Below, in pieces: positions 9,745 to 21,299 of a DNA stretch of 64,000 bases. How positions within the stretch are numbered: position 1 is the stretch's first letter; every line of letters begins with the position of its first letter. Location: the NCBI GenBank assembly GCA_963932145.1, contig OZ010595.1, forward strand, positions 74,433,090 to 74,497,089, in the 5' to 3' direction. Under the pieces are notes generated by a model that worked only from the letters and a program-made list of their open reading frames with translations, was not told where the DNA came from and ran no database searches. This DNA is from Acanthosepion lycidas. Its lineage: Eukaryota; Mollusca; Cephalopoda; Sepiida; Sepiidae. Position numbers and translations under genes: made by a program.

Positions 9745-10670
9745 GGAAATTACTATAAAAACAAAACTTTAAAATAAAATTCTACAGGAGACAAAAACGT
9801 TCAACACTACTGAACTTCAGTTGAAAACTTTAATTTTTTTTTAAGAACAGAGTATTTTTGTTTTAAGCACTTTACTGTGTTTACTATGATTCTCCTCATA
9901 TTAATGACATTCCTTGGTATTGCTAAGAAATCAATAGTCTGATTTTATTGGTCGAAAAGGAACCTAAAATCTGATCTGATTGGCTGGAACAAAAACTGAA
10001 AGAAAGAAACTCTCCCAGCATGGCTTACTATTCCTAATCCTTTTACTCTGGTTATTTTTTTATTTGTTGAAATCTATTGGGCAATGCATTCTAAAATGTC
10101 TCTTTGCTTTGTGCTTGCAATCAAAATGTATTGGTAACAATGCTTCAATATTGATCATCTTAGTTGAGCAACAATGAACCGAGTAGAAATGAATTAAACC
10201 ATTTAAGATTCCACAAGTAAAAAACAGGATCTTTTGGAATTAATCTGTTTGAAAATTTATTTTTGTCATCTTTATTGTGTTATCCAGCTGGAGGCCCTAA
10301 AAACAACTCTTTTATGAAAACTCTCCACATTAAAAGCAGCTGACAGCCATGAATTTTGATTGGTTGCTATGCGCAAAAAAATAATTTATGAGTTGAAGAA
10401 AAAGAGAGAAAAAAATCTCTTTCATTAATATTATTCTCATGAGTTTTTATGTTCATTTAACAAACATTGTTTGTAAATTTGAGAAGACTCATTAATATAT
10501 CTAATGGTTGTCCAGATGCTTGAGCATTTTCTTTGTATATTTACTGTTGTTGAAACATATTTAAAAGGAGAATGTACACACTGCTCTCTCTGGGAGAAAA
10601 TCCAGATAAAAAAACAATTGGCAGAAAATATCGTTGGGAAGTAAGGAAGCTAAAGGAGGGTGCATATATT
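9745..10670. other. Unassigned AT-rich DNA
   Basis: No protein or repeat family recognised. Two CCAAT-like inverted words (ATTGG) occur near 9945-9985 and 10050-10130 but no promoter can be supported. Confidence 0.5.
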
Positions 10671-10675
10671 AGCCA

Positions 10676-11078
10676 GCCTGTTGTCTTCAAGTGAATGATG
10701 TTGAAACACTGGTTCTCATGATATCACCAAATTTAAGCAATTTAAAGGCCAGTCAGTACCCAGATGGGCGACCACTTGAGAATACTGAGTACTCTAAGCT
10801 TGGATGTGCAGGTGGTGTAATAGGTAACAGCTTGAAATCGGAAATCAAAGAGCTGAGTTCCACTCAATTGGGGTTTGTTATAGTCCCTTACACACAAATA
10901 TTCTTGGGAAAGGCATGAATCTACAAATTCTCCCACATCTTTGGGTTAATTAGTAGAACTTTTATCAGTAAATCATTATTATCTCCAAAAAGTTTTTACA
11001 ATCTAAAAATATTTTCTGGTTTTAAAAAACCTGCAAAAAGTTGAAAAGCCATAAAAAGTAAATCAATCAATCAAGTGT
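10676..11078 (+). repeat. Composite SINE with 5S-rRNA-like and tRNA-like heads (copy 1)
   Basis: 10676-10801 follows animal 5S rRNA: TTGAAACACTGGTTCTC, then TCACCAAATTTAAGCAA (internal promoter box A), GGCCAGTCAGTACCCAGA, TGGGCGACCACTTGAGAATA (box C), and CTAAGCTT at the end. A tRNA-like unit follows at once (GGTGGTGTAATAGGTAACAG, box B GAGTTCCACTCAAT), then the SINE-A body. The tail holds ATCTAAAAATATTTTCTGG, AACCTGCAAAAAGTTGA and (AATC)n. The copy is diverged from 5S consensus, so it is a retroposed SINE and not a 5S gene. Confidence 0.8.
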
Positions 11079-11079
11079 T

Positions 11080-11990
11080 AATAGTCTGAATAGCATTAAA
11101 TTCAACACTTTTAGGTATTTTTATTTTATTAATTGACCACTGAATATAAGGCCCAAGTGCCACTCAAGGGAGATAGTTACTGAATGAATGCTGTATCAAT
11201 GTAAGAGAAAGGGATAAGAATGCAGATTAAAGATATGTAGGAAAGATAATAGTTGATGTGGAGCTTACCTCTCTTAGTAAAATTAGGAATCACCTGGTAG
11301 GAGGTGGGGCTTTGTGGATCTGATGCCATGAATGTAAACAGACAGACAAAACGAGTGGCTACATTAATGATCAATTTCTGTTGTTTATCACTTTCTGGAG
11401 ATCACATATAACTCAAAGAAAAAATAATGCGATAATCAAGATGTTGACATTCCACATTACTTCAAACAAAATGTTAGGAAGGAAACCTCCAGCAATACTG
11501 GAAAGAGCAATAACAGTGAACTTGAGAAAATTATTTTTCTGAAAAATCGTTTTTAGTGAAAGACTTTATAAATTTCTGAGTTAGAAGCCATTGTTAAAGT
11601 GTAAGATAAATAACACGATCAGAATTAATAAGGTTTGCAATGAAAAGAAAAAAAGGTCAAAAAGATGAAGCTGCAACAATCATGCAAGCAATCAAAATTG
11701 TTAAGAAGGCAAAAGAACTCACAAACTAGGAATTGGTGTTTGTATACAAAAGCAAGGTCGAACAAGCAAACACAGTATGTCTGTCTAGTAGTTAAGGCAG
11801 ATCTGAACAGAATCATGTCAAAATGCAAGCCATCCCATTTTATTGGCTAAGAAAAATATCCCAGTATGCATTCTGTGTCCTTCTGACTATAAGAGGTGGA
11901 GGGGGAAAACTTTTGCAAGCATTCTCACATTGAGAAATCAACAATTTCAACAAAAGTAGCCCTGGTTGCTCTGTCAAATCAATCAATCAA
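11080..11990. other. Unassigned DNA
   Basis: No supportable gene. A CAATCAATCAATC run near 11980 resembles SINE tails but no SINE body precedes it. Confidence 0.5.
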
Positions 11991-11995
11991 TCAGT

Positions 11996-12310
11996 TAATA
12001 TTTCCATTACCATTAAAGATGAGGAAAATAAATACTATACTACGATCACAACCCAATGGCCAGAAAGGGAAGAAAAGTGAAACTTGATTAGTGTTGGCTG
12101 CTTAGGCAATGAATGCTGAATGTTTCATTAGAAAGAAACGGCTAATATTACCACTACCATTAGAGATGACTAGGAATGGATACTAGACTATGATCCCAGC
12201 CTGGAGACCAGGGTTACAGAAAGGCCTGACTTCAGTAGATGCTGAATGTTTCCTTATAAGGAAACAGCTAATATTAACATTACCATTTAATTATGGATTA
12301 CACCTGAGGA
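11996..12310. repeat. Tandem repeat of about 130-140 bp, 2.3 copies
   Basis: TTCCATTACCATTAAAGATGA at 12000 recurs in altered form near 12148 and 12278, each followed or preceded by GCTGAATGTTTC and an A/G-rich AGAAAC-type segment. No coding signal. Confidence 0.6.
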
Positions 12311-12334
12311 ACAATAAATCTACACAGAAGACTG

Positions 12335-12530
12335 ATTGAGTGATTCATTCATTTTTTTATGGTTTCTCAGCCCCTTGCAGGTTATTTCAGGCCAGCATAT
12401 TTTTTTAAATTGTAAGAGTTTTTTTGAGATAATATTGGTTTTGTGATTAAAATATTACTAATTAACTCATAGCTGGGGGGAGAAGGTGTGGAGTCATGCC
12501 TTTCCTTAAGTTGATGGTGCAAAGGGGTCA
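12335..12530 (-). repeat. 3' half of a composite-type SINE
   Basis: On the minus strand: CTTCTCCCCCCAGCTATGAG, TTAATTAGTA, AATAACCTGCAAGGGGCTGA and a tail of AATGAATGAATCA type. This is the order in the 3' halves at 10900-11078 and 50155-50330. The 5S and tRNA heads are missing. Confidence 0.65.
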
Positions 12531-12539
12531 CAAGGGATA

Positions 12540-13845
12540 AAAAGTTTTGGCTCATAGAATAAGAATAATGTTTGCATCTTTGTTGATATTATCAAAACAT
12601 TTTTTGACTAGGGATGGATTTAGGCGTTAAGAGGCCCCTAGGTTAATAGAATTTGCTGGCTCCTTCATTATGTATGTTTCCCTCCCCATGCCTACAAAAA
12701 TAAGATATATTTTTAGAAGATGCTTATTTTGGTTTAAAATATGAAACACTTTTGGAAACCCTCCAATTTATTTCATGCATTAAATCTAATGAGACCTCTT
12801 GAAAGGCACCCCCATCAATTTAAAAGATCCACTAGAGGAGCCCAACTACTCTAATTTGTTTCAGATTAGTTCAAAGGAGCCTTATTAAATATGAAAATAA
12901 ATAAATCTTCTCTGTTCTTATATCTTTTTTAGTTTTATCAGAGGATCAAGACTAGTGTGCCATTGGGGTCTCTCTAGTCTTGTGACCTGAACTGTATCCC
13001 ATATTAGTCCATATGTAAATCTGGCACTAATTTTGACATTTGACCTTATTCAGGTGTCTTTCAATCTGGGTAACTTTTAGGGAATTTCAAACTGAAACCT
13101 TTATTTAATCCACCTAGGTAAATTGTTCTCATTCTATTGCTCATATCTCAGGATACCCAGTCTTGTTCTGTTTAGTACTGCTCAGTTATTATAATATATA
13201 TGGACTATTGCTTACTAATTGTTTTCTATAGCGCTTAGATTAACTAAGATCAATCCCCAAAGAAATCGAGTGGCAGACAAAATAAACTTTATAGGGAAAT
13301 CACATTTCAGAACAGATATTCATTAACATATACAGTAGAATCTTATTGTTTGTTGGTTTGGTTTTTTTTGTTTGTTTTATTTTTTATTTTTATTTTTTTC
13401 TATTTTTTTTTTTTTTGCAAAGTATCTTGAGCAAGGTACCCTGATAATTTGAGAGAAACAAAATAAATAGAATGATCTCACTATGTCTGGTGTGTAGCAA
13501 GACACTCATCAGACTATCTCTCAAACAATTTCTGGTGAAAGGTGTTGATTTGATCTCCTGTCTGACATGCTGTCAAAATAAATTATGGATTTACATTCAA
13601 TTGCGCGGACAAAAGTGAGACTCTTACTGATTAGTAAGAATGTCACTGAGGTGTATCTTATTTAGTGGAAGAATTCTTTTGTTCTTTCCAGCTATGCATC
13701 AGAAGCTAATATTAAATCTAACACTGTAGATATAGCAATATATAATCAATACAAATCCTCTACATCCACCCACCTTCTGTTTTTCTCATGTTATTTATCT
13801 CTTTACTTATTGTCATTTTACTGTTTCAGAGAAGCCTGCTAAGGC
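12540..13845. other. Unassigned DNA
   Basis: No recognised gene or repeat. A T-rich low-complexity run lies at 13365-13418. Confidence 0.5.
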
Positions 13846-13849
13846 TGTT

Positions 13850-14165
13850 CTGGGCAACTAAATTTCCATTAACTCTAAAGTGTTTTAGAGTAAGAGGTGA
13901 CACTTTGGTAGATTTTTATGCTTGATATGTCTGCTAAGTAACATCAGATTCTTTGAATCAGTGTTGAAATCGTTCCTGGAAAAAATGGTAGTAGATCTTT
14001 TAGCTTATTTTAATTATTTATTTTTTGGTTGCTAGGGCTCATAACAACCAGGGTTCAAAGTTCAGCAACAGGTGACAGTTTGGGAGATTTTTTTTATATT
14101 GATGTCTTCTAAGTAATATCAGCTTCTTTTGGTTGCTTGAGGCTGGAACGGTCAGATTTCAGCTT
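13850..14165. repeat. Two diverged direct repeats of about 150 bp
   Basis: GGTGACACTTTGGTAGATTT ... TCTGCTAAGTAACATCAG (13900-13950) is matched by GGTGACAGTTTGGGAGATTT ... TTCTAAGTAATATCAGCTTC (14070-14130). The second copy has a box-B-like GGGTTCAAAGTTC before it. Possibly another SINE family. Confidence 0.5.
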
Positions 14166-14331
14166 CATCCATATTTTAGTGTTTTAAAAGTACAACTGAA
14201 AAGTAACTATTCATTTATCTGTTAAATAAAAATAAGTTATTTTTGTAGTTTTATGCTTAACAGTAAAATTTCATATATGGCATTTTATTTTTCATGCATA
14301 AAATATCTGTACAATGTGTTTTACACATATG

Positions 14332-14335
<4 letters not shown>

Positions 14336-14371
<36 letters not shown>

Positions 14372-14404
14372 TATGAGAAAATATATCGTGTTCAAAAAAA
14401 AATA

Positions 14405-14451
<47 letters not shown>
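14336..14451. repeat. (TA)n and (TG)n microsatellites
   Basis: Two TA runs separated by an A-rich spacer, the second ending in a short TG run. Confidence 0.95.
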
Positions 14452-14549
14452 AATATTGTTTTTTTTTATATAAGGTATGCTATATTTATGGGTTAAAGTG
14501 CTCAAGATCAAGAATTGAGCATATGTAAATATAAAAATGAACTTTTGTT

Positions 14550-14605
14550 GATTGTGTTTTACTTAAAACTGGGTATTGATACCCAGTTTCAAACAAAACA
14601 CAATC
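14550..14605. repeat. 56-bp imperfect palindrome
   Basis: GATTGTGTTTT...AAACTGGGTAT is followed by ATACCCAGTTT...AAAACACAATC. The centre is TG. A hairpin of about 24 base pairs with small bulges can form. Confidence 0.8.
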
Positions 14606-14639
14606 AGCAGGCCAATTGATGGTATATATTCTTGTGTGT

Positions 14640-14644
<5 letters not shown>

Positions 14645-14699
<55 letters not shown>
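14645..14699. repeat. (TA)n microsatellite
   Basis: About 55 bp of AT dinucleotides. Confidence 0.95.
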
Positions 14700-14701
<2 letters not shown>

Positions 14702-15533
14702 AATTTGCAACATATAAAGATATGAAGCCCAGGTTCAAAAATAAAAAAGACAGACATACAATTAATAAAAGAACACTTAACTGATATTGGATGACAGTTG
14801 AAACGTTTGTGTTTCAGATATTTGGAATTCGAAGGTTCATAATAACATGCGGACAAAGTTGCTGTAGAATGTTCACCAGATTGGTTGTTTTTTTTCTTAC
14901 ACAATGTGAAATATAGAATTCTGGAATAATGTTTGTGTTCTGTTTCCCATTGGTTAATTGGATAGCATCTGAGATGAAAGTAAGATATTTTCTTTGTATC
15001 TATTTGGGTACAATATTCCTTTATTCTTTACCCATTAAATAGTCAAATAGACCCAAGATCTCCATGACAAAATTTTCTTATTCCCTACTCAATAAGTAAT
15101 AGAATAGGTTTGTGGGTGTATTTCTCATTCCTTACAATTGCATTGTGAGAGTCTATTTTTCCTGCTAATTGTTGTTGTCAGAGATCATCAGGAAAATAAA
15201 ATTACAATACGAAAATCCCACTTGGTGATGTATGTGACATAAGCATAGTTGACCGATTCTTACTTTCTTTCTTATGATGTTATTCTGCTTGTTGTCAAGC
15301 AGTCCCAAATTTTTTTTCTACCGTTTCTTAGGAGGTCATTCTGTTTGTTGTCAAGCATCCCCAAATTCCCTTTCTGATCTATCTTAATTGAAACTCAGTC
15401 CAGATGAGTAGTAAAACAAAATAAAGGGAAGGAGGAGAAGTAGAAACAAAAAGAGAGTGTGTCTCTTATTAAATTTATTGTACATCTAATTTAACAGTTA
15501 ACATTGAGGGCCATATCACAATATATATTAATT

Positions 15534-15536
<3 letters not shown>
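14700..15536. other. Unassigned DNA with a 48-bp duplication
   Basis: GCTTGTTGTCAAGCAGTCCC near 15290 recurs as GTTTGTTGTCAAGCATCCCC near 15340. Nothing else is recognised. Confidence 0.5.

Positions 15537-15606
<70 letters not shown>
15537..15606. repeat. (TG)n(TA)n microsatellite
   Basis: About 30 bp of TG dinucleotides run into about 40 bp of TA dinucleotides. Confidence 0.95.
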
Positions 15607-15610
<4 letters not shown>

Positions 15611-15664
15611 GTGAGCATTAATGTCAACACATGTGATTTATACTGCAAGTATGCTGAGCAGACC

Positions 15665-15995
15665 TTAGTTACAGTTTCTGGGTGTGAGTTCATTATTTAG
15701 CATGATCAACAGTTTGAACAAAGCCAGCATGCTCAAACCCTCAGTCACAATGTCTTGTGACTTTGTGCTAGTACAACTACCGACAGCTCTCAAAGAGTTT
15801 TGTCTACCAATTTCATTCACAATGCTTGGGTCAACCTGTGGCATGGTTTTCAAGCACTTTCCAAATGTGTTGCATGCTGGGATCCTCCAGATTGATAACA
15901 TCAAGAATTCACCTTCCTGACAAATTGACCATGGTGAGATTCGAACCTTGGTCCTTATGGTCAGAAAGTGAACATTCTAACCACTTGGCCATGTG
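15665..15995 (-). repeat. tRNA-derived SINE-C
   Basis: The minus strand from 15995 reads CATGGCCAAGTGGTTAGAAT (box A) and, about 45 bases on, AAGGTTCGAATCTCACCATG (box B), spaced as in a tRNA. The acceptor ends do not pair, so it is not a functional tRNA. About 230 bp of body follows to about 15665. This head is closer to real tRNA than those of SINE-A. Confidence 0.65.
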
Positions 15996-16189
15996 CCCAA
16001 TATATGTGTGTGTGTGTGTCTCTCATATGCAAGAATTTACTTTCTTCTTTTTTGATTGCTTCCTTTATGATGAGGGTTCTGATGACTTAGTAGACCAATT
16101 CTTGCAATTCCTGCCAATGTCATTGACTGCATAATAATGTTGTTTAGAGGATAAGGTAAGTTTTGTTGAGCCTTTCTCCCTTATAGTTT

Positions 16190-16475
16190 AACTACTTCTT
16201 TTTCTCTTCTGGTGGCTTTAAAGGTTTTGGTTCTGATGGTAATGGAACATCATCAATAGATATGATCTTGAGCTTGTGCTTCAAATTTAGCCTCAAGTCG
16301 AACAGCTTTCAGCATTGTTTTGAGTTGGTCCTTGTATCTTTAAAGAGGACAACTCTATGGTCTTTTGCCTGAAGTGATCTCACTAAATATGACTTGGCAT
16401 GGAAACCTTGACTCTTCCATTCTTACTACATGTCCTGACCATCGAAGACAGTATTTAATGATCAGCAATTCAATG
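16190..16475 (-). pseudogene. LINE ORF2 C-terminal relic
   Basis: The minus strand reads LRWSGHVVRMEESRFPCQVI then FSEITSGKRP, then after a shift YKDQLKTMLKAVRLEA. The pattern W.GHV.RM..SR.P.Q......G.R....RYKD.LK is typical of LINE proteins after the reverse-transcriptase domain. Only the tail is present and it contains stops and a frameshift. Confidence 0.65.
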
Positions 16476-16479
16476 CTTT

Positions 16480-16932
16480 GATTGTCGGCTCTTTCCAGGA
16501 CTTTGGTGTTGGTCACAGTAATTCCATTTGATGTTCAAGATTGAATGAAGCTTTTGCTGGTGAAAGTCTTCTAATTTTTGGATAGTGCAACAATCTAGAG
16601 TCCAGGTTTCGCATTATTATTAATAATAATAATTGATATGCATAAAATGATGCAATTTAATACAAAATATATCAATTTGAATTGAACTTTTGCCAATACA
16701 TTGCTCAATAATTGTCTAGAGCAATAATCATTGAATCAGAAATAGTAAAGTTCACAATACTTATTGAGTATTTATTTGTGTTATAATACTTCTCAGTACT
16801 TTGGAGAAAAATTATTTTATTAATTACAGAATATCTGTTTTATTATTTTTCCATGTTTTAAAATAATAAAATAGACAATCTTATCTGAAGTACTGACAAG
16901 TGAAAAATCACAAAATTGTTTTAAATATTACA

Positions 16933-16935
<3 letters not shown>
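16480..16935. other. Unassigned AT-rich DNA
   Basis: May include a little more of the LINE relic up to about 16600. Beyond that, nothing recognised. Confidence 0.45.

Positions 16936-16994
<59 letters not shown>
16936..16994. repeat. (TA)n microsatellite
   Basis: About 58 bp of AT dinucleotides. Confidence 0.95.
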
Positions 16995-16995
<1 letters not shown>

Positions 16996-17079
16996 CATGT
17001 TTTCAAACATGTTTCATTGAATTATATAGACATATTATGCCCTTATTTTTATAATAATCCGTTCTAGTTCTCTAGTTAA

Positions 17080-18260
17080 AATTCATCAAGGAAGATGCTG
17101 TAGTTTTTTCTTACTCAAGTACTTTCAATCTCCTTCAAGATCATCCTCAGAGGAGACAAATTTATTGTAACTGTGATCATTGTGATGGTGATTTTTGAAA
17201 ATATGTATGAACACAGTCTGTTATAATTATTTTCAAATTTTAAATTTATGTGTTTAGCTATGGTATTTTTGCAAATAAGTGTCCCAATATAAGGGAGCTA
17301 ACCAGAGATGTTAGAAATGCAAAATGGCATTAAATGTTGGTCAAATGTATTTTAAAATGTTGCTGCTACACTCATAATACATTTTATTCAGTGTTGGTTG
17401 ATTGCTTACTTTTGTTATATAGCACCTCAAGAATTTGAAGTTTTTGTTAATTATTTTCATGATGTAGTATATTAGTGTTTTCAACAAGTATTTTCCTATA
17501 TTGTGAAGGAGGGCAGGAATGTGTTAAATGTTGTGCAATAGAACATGTATCTGATAAATAGAGTGTAAGGCATCTTGTTAATGTGATCATCAAGCCAACA
17601 TATGTACTTACTTTTTTCTCAGAGATACAATTTCCCAAAAGGACATTTAAACTGATATACAGTGTTGGTCTTTTCCAAAACACTAGTTTTACAAAGACGA
17701 GTTATTGTGTATGATTAAGTCGGTTGTATTAAATTCAGTATAATATATAATTAGTTTTCTTTTTTTTTACTGGGATCAGTGGGGAATATATTTGCACTTA
17801 TGAGATTTTTTAGGATTTTTTCATCTTCTTTATAGTTGGAATGCATTTGATTATGGTATAATAGGTTGATATATCATTTAAGGAAATTTTATGTTCTTTT
17901 TGATTTATGTTAATATTTCTAATGGCTCTGTTTAATTTGTTCATCAATGATGGAATTAGGGAAGACATTATTAATGAGTTTTTCAATGTTTTTTAATTCA
18001 GTATAGAATTTTTTTTCATGGAACAGTTAACTTCTGGATGGTTTATTAAATTTTGCATAATAGCTATTTTGTAATAGGGCATTCACTTTTATAGTTTAGA
18101 GTGCACATGCTTATGATAATTGTTTTTATATGGGGAGGGGTAGTAAATGTATTATTATTAGTGTCGATCAATACATAAAAAAAGAGATTGTTATTGTTAA
18201 ATTCATATTTGAAGTTAAGAACAGTTTTTTGAAAGTTTGACAGATATATTGTCATCCATA
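17080..18260 (-). pseudogene. Penelope-like element relic, C-terminal half
   Basis: On the minus strand FKYEFNNNNLFFYVLIDTNN near 18200 resembles the segment after the Penelope reverse-transcriptase core. Further on, at 17683-17447, come STYVGLMITLTRCLTLYLSD (a GIY-YIG-like YVG..T..LR.RL..H pattern) and SIAQHLTHSCP, then after a stop LQILEVLYNKSKQ. A terminal LEALYIK-type segment is usual in Penelope-like proteins. Many stops are present, and the copy is dead and 5'-truncated. Confidence 0.55.
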
Positions 18261-18760
18261 GACTGTTTCTCTGTATCACAGCACTTCAGTGTGGCTAGAA
18301 GTCCTATGGCTTCAGTCAGAGATCCTACCCTTAGGCTATTGTCGCACAGCAGAGAGAAAGGGAAATTTTAACATTTCCTATATGAAATACGCCAGTGGCC
18401 TGGAGAACTCAATTCAGTTGAAGAGCAATGTATTAATAGCATTAGGAGACACTCTTTTTAAAATTATGCTTTTTCTCAAGAGTGCTCAACCAGATTCCCC
18501 AGGAGTATATCTATTGTCATCCATAGACAGGCTGTTTCACTGTATCACAGGTCTTCAGTGTGGCTAGAAGTCCAATTGCTTCAAACTGAGATTGAAACCC
18601 GACCGATTTGGCATCAGTCAAAGATCCTACTGCTAGGCTATCATCACATGGCAGAGAGAAAAGGCAATTTTAACATTTTCTGTATGAAATACACCAGTGG
18701 CCCAGAGAGCCACTGTTTTTAAAATTACCCTTTTCTCAAGACAGCTCAAACAGATTTTCT
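18255..18760 (-). repeat. tRNA-derived SINE-E, two tandem copies
   Basis: Two copies about 270 bp apart share CTGTATCACAG, TTCAGTGTGGCTAGAAGTCC and CAGAGAGAAA. On the minus strand of the second copy the head reads TAGCCTAGCAGTAGGATC (box A) and GGGTTTCAATCTC (box B), followed by ACTTCTAGCCACACTGAAG. A third copy is at 39835-39960. Confidence 0.65.
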
Positions 18761-18762
18761 GG

Positions 18763-18763
<1 letters not shown>

Positions 18764-18800
<37 letters not shown>
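18764..18800. repeat. (TA)n microsatellite
   Basis: About 36 bp of AT dinucleotides. Confidence 0.95.
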
Positions 18801-18802
<2 letters not shown>

Positions 18803-18859
18803 GGATAATTTATTCAAAGTATAATTATGCATGAAAATTTTATTTACTAGTTATTTACT

Positions 18860-19130
18860 TATCATAGGTTCTGTTCAAAATGTCCTTTTTCAAAATGCAT
18901 TTCAATTCTGTAGCTGCCTGATTCATTAACATTTTCTCTGTCATTTTACTGCATTTATATTTCATTCTTTCTTTACGTTCTTCAATATTTCTTGGGCACA
19001 TCTGATAAACAACTTATTTCAAATGGCCCCCACAGAAAAATAATCCAAGGGTATGAAGTCTGGTGACCTCAGTGGCCGCTCAGCAAGAGGACCTCTTCGA
19101 CCTATCCATTAACCCATATGGAGTGTGACT
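18860..19130 (-). pseudogene. DDE transposase C-terminal relic
   Basis: The minus strand reads GRRGPLAERPLRSPDFIPLD and then YFSVGAI, resembling the WIGR.GP..WP.RSPD.TPLDFFLWG segment of IS630/mariner-related transposases. IRCAQEILKNVKKEY and MLMNQAATELKCI follow. Only the last third is present. A related relic lies at 46860-47340. Confidence 0.6.
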
Positions 19131-19134
19131 TTTT

Positions 19135-20380
19135 GCCTCCACCCTGTCTATATAAAAACACATCTCAGTTTCTCAGATAAAATTATCTCAAAATTGACAA
19201 ATAACATTCACTTCACTCGTGAATAATTATGAAATTTTATTTAATATGTTTAACATAAATAAAATTCAATTTCTACTATGTCACCAGGAGAGTCCATCAC
19301 TTAGAGATGATTATTTTGCCCACCTCTACATAGTGGGCTCTTTTGCTGACATAGAAAAGTGTGACAAAAATAAAAAAATTAGGTAGTTACACATTGTACT
19401 TTAATATAAGTTATCTCCCTTTGATTTATTGAATTATTTATCTACTTATGCTAAATTCTGCATTTTTCAATGCTGATGAAACTGATCGACAATAGAGTCT
19501 GTACCAGAAAAAAACGTTCTTTTGTGAATTTCAGAGAATTAGTTGGTTGATTGGTTACAAAAAAGTAAAACGGTGAAAGCAGAACAGAAGAGAGTTCCAA
19601 AAAAAATATTGCTTAATGACAGCAATTCATCTCAGTATCTCAAATGAAAGACTTATTAATAGACATGCAGACATAATGTTTGGTTATGGTAAAAAAAAAT
19701 ACATTACATTCACTGTATTAGAAGTCTGGAGCATTCAAAAATGTCTCAATAAAATTTTTTGACCTGCAATTTAACCTTAATCAAGGTTAAATATATCATG
19801 TTGAGTAAGTCATCAGATAATTGGTGACTATAAAAGAAAGGCATATCCTCCCATTTGTGTTTCCCTGGCCCATTATGGGCATTATTATACCCATAATATA
19901 ATAACAACTTATTTCACAGACAGAATGGAATGAAATAAAAGGAATAACAATAATGCTTTGTTCTTGGATAGAGTTTTATGCTGCTAAGTCATACACAAAA
20001 CTATATACATATATTTACATTTATCCCATGCAGAGAAATTATAACATGTGTCAAGACAACAAGCACTGTGGAAAGTGAAAGAAAAGACAGGATCTTGCTT
20101 ATAAAATTTTCCAATGTGAAAACTGGATATTCTCTGCTCCTGGAAAAGTCATGTTTAGGATTACAGGTTTGTGTGGAGCGGATTTATCTGCTATGTTACT
20201 AGTGAGAACATATTTTGCAAACAAGGAAATGATGATTTTCCTAAACTAAGAACTGAAAGCTGGAGATAATTTCTATATCTGGTGAAGATATATTTCCATA
20301 GACAAATGGTACCATGACCTTGTAAGCTGCTCCATGTAGCAGTTGGTTGCTCCAGGCAGAAGCCCAGGCTATGCAACTGC
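19135..20380. other. Unassigned AT-rich DNA
   Basis: No gene, repeat family or RNA recognised. AT-rich throughout. Confidence 0.5.
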
Positions 20381-20384
20381 TCAG

Positions 20385-20660
20385 TTTGACACTTGGAAAT
20401 TGAGGAATCAGAGAGCTGAGTTCAAATTCCACTCAAATCCATTACATTCACTTACATGCTAATAACCTTAGGAAAGGTATGAATCCTCTTCTTCTCCCCA
20501 CAACTATAGGTAAATAGCAAGACAAATTGGGTTCTACAACCTTGAATGGCAACTGGTCTACCACAGAAAGAAATGGCAACCTACTGAAGGGAAAAATTTA
20601 CCTCGTCAGTCATGTATTGAATGATATATGATCGCCTAAGTGTGTATTACACATGGCACA
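20385..20660 (+). repeat. SINE-A copy, near full length
   Basis: The head is truncated (AGGAATCAGAGAGCTGAG, box B GTTCAAATTCCACTC). It is followed by TTACATGCTAATAACC, GGAAAGGTATGAATCCTC, TAAATAGCAAGACAAATTGG, GGTCTACCACAGAAAGAAAT, a GTCATGTATTGAATGATA-like segment, and TACACATGGCACATAACTGA. This long tail is the mark of the monomeric SINE-A type. Confidence 0.75.
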
Positions 20661-20824
20661 TAACTGACTGATGCAAGGTACATCATTTGGTTTTATTATT
20701 TGGGGGAACTTATTTTTGTTGTCCTCTTCATCTTTGTTGGAATATAATTTTTGCAGAAGTCTAAGAGTGCCTAAAAAGGCATTCCTATTAACTATCTTCA
20801 AATAAACTTACAGTTTGGTTCTTT

Positions 20825-21290
20825 TTCTCTCTTGAGCAAATGGGCTATCATGGCTCTCCACAGCTTCCTGTCTGTTGTGGCTCTCAGCAATACTTTTTGT
20901 GTTACTTGTTCCTTCATCTATTTGTCAAGTAGCTTACCTGCTTTTGCTATGGTGTGTTTGTGTGTTAAATTCTCCAAGTATTCTTTCCTCATTGTGTACA
21001 TTTCTGGTTGTTGGTTATTATTTAATTGTAGTCATTATTCTCTTTAAAACTCCCTTGTTTCTTGCATAATTTCTGTATGTGTTGTAGCATACCAACAGAC
21101 AATAATGGGTATGTCGCCATTCATATAGTAGTAAATACTGTATGTTGGTCTGCAGGTGGAGGTTCATTGTGGAATTCACTTGACTCACTTTTAGCAGTTG
21201 ACTACTTCTTCTATGTACTGAAATCTTATATGTGTTGTTCTTGTTCAAAGTATTGTCATTCATCACCAATCTTCGTTTGATTTTTCTATT
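20825..21290 (-). pseudogene. RTE-like LINE 3' ORF relic
   Basis: On the minus strand an ATAGCCCATTTGCTC segment and GTTGTTCTTGTTC-type plus-strand words match the copy at 22895-23320, whose minus frame reads FLGHIKRKEDLENVILTGQI. Here frames are too broken for a long reading. Assigned mainly from the shared plus-strand blocks ATCATGGCTCTCCACA, TTTGTGTTAC and TATTCTTTCCTCATTGTGTA. Confidence 0.5.
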
Positions 21291-21299
21291 CAGTAACCT

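Noticed and set aside
10676..10801. Possible 5S rRNA gene
   Set aside because: It has many substitutions against 5S consensus and joins directly to a tRNA-like SINE body without a T-run terminator. The same joint recurs twice more.
15915..15995. Possible tRNA gene on the minus strand
   Set aside because: Boxes A and B are good, but the acceptor ends do not pair and the anticodon stem is weak. A 230-bp SINE-type body follows it.
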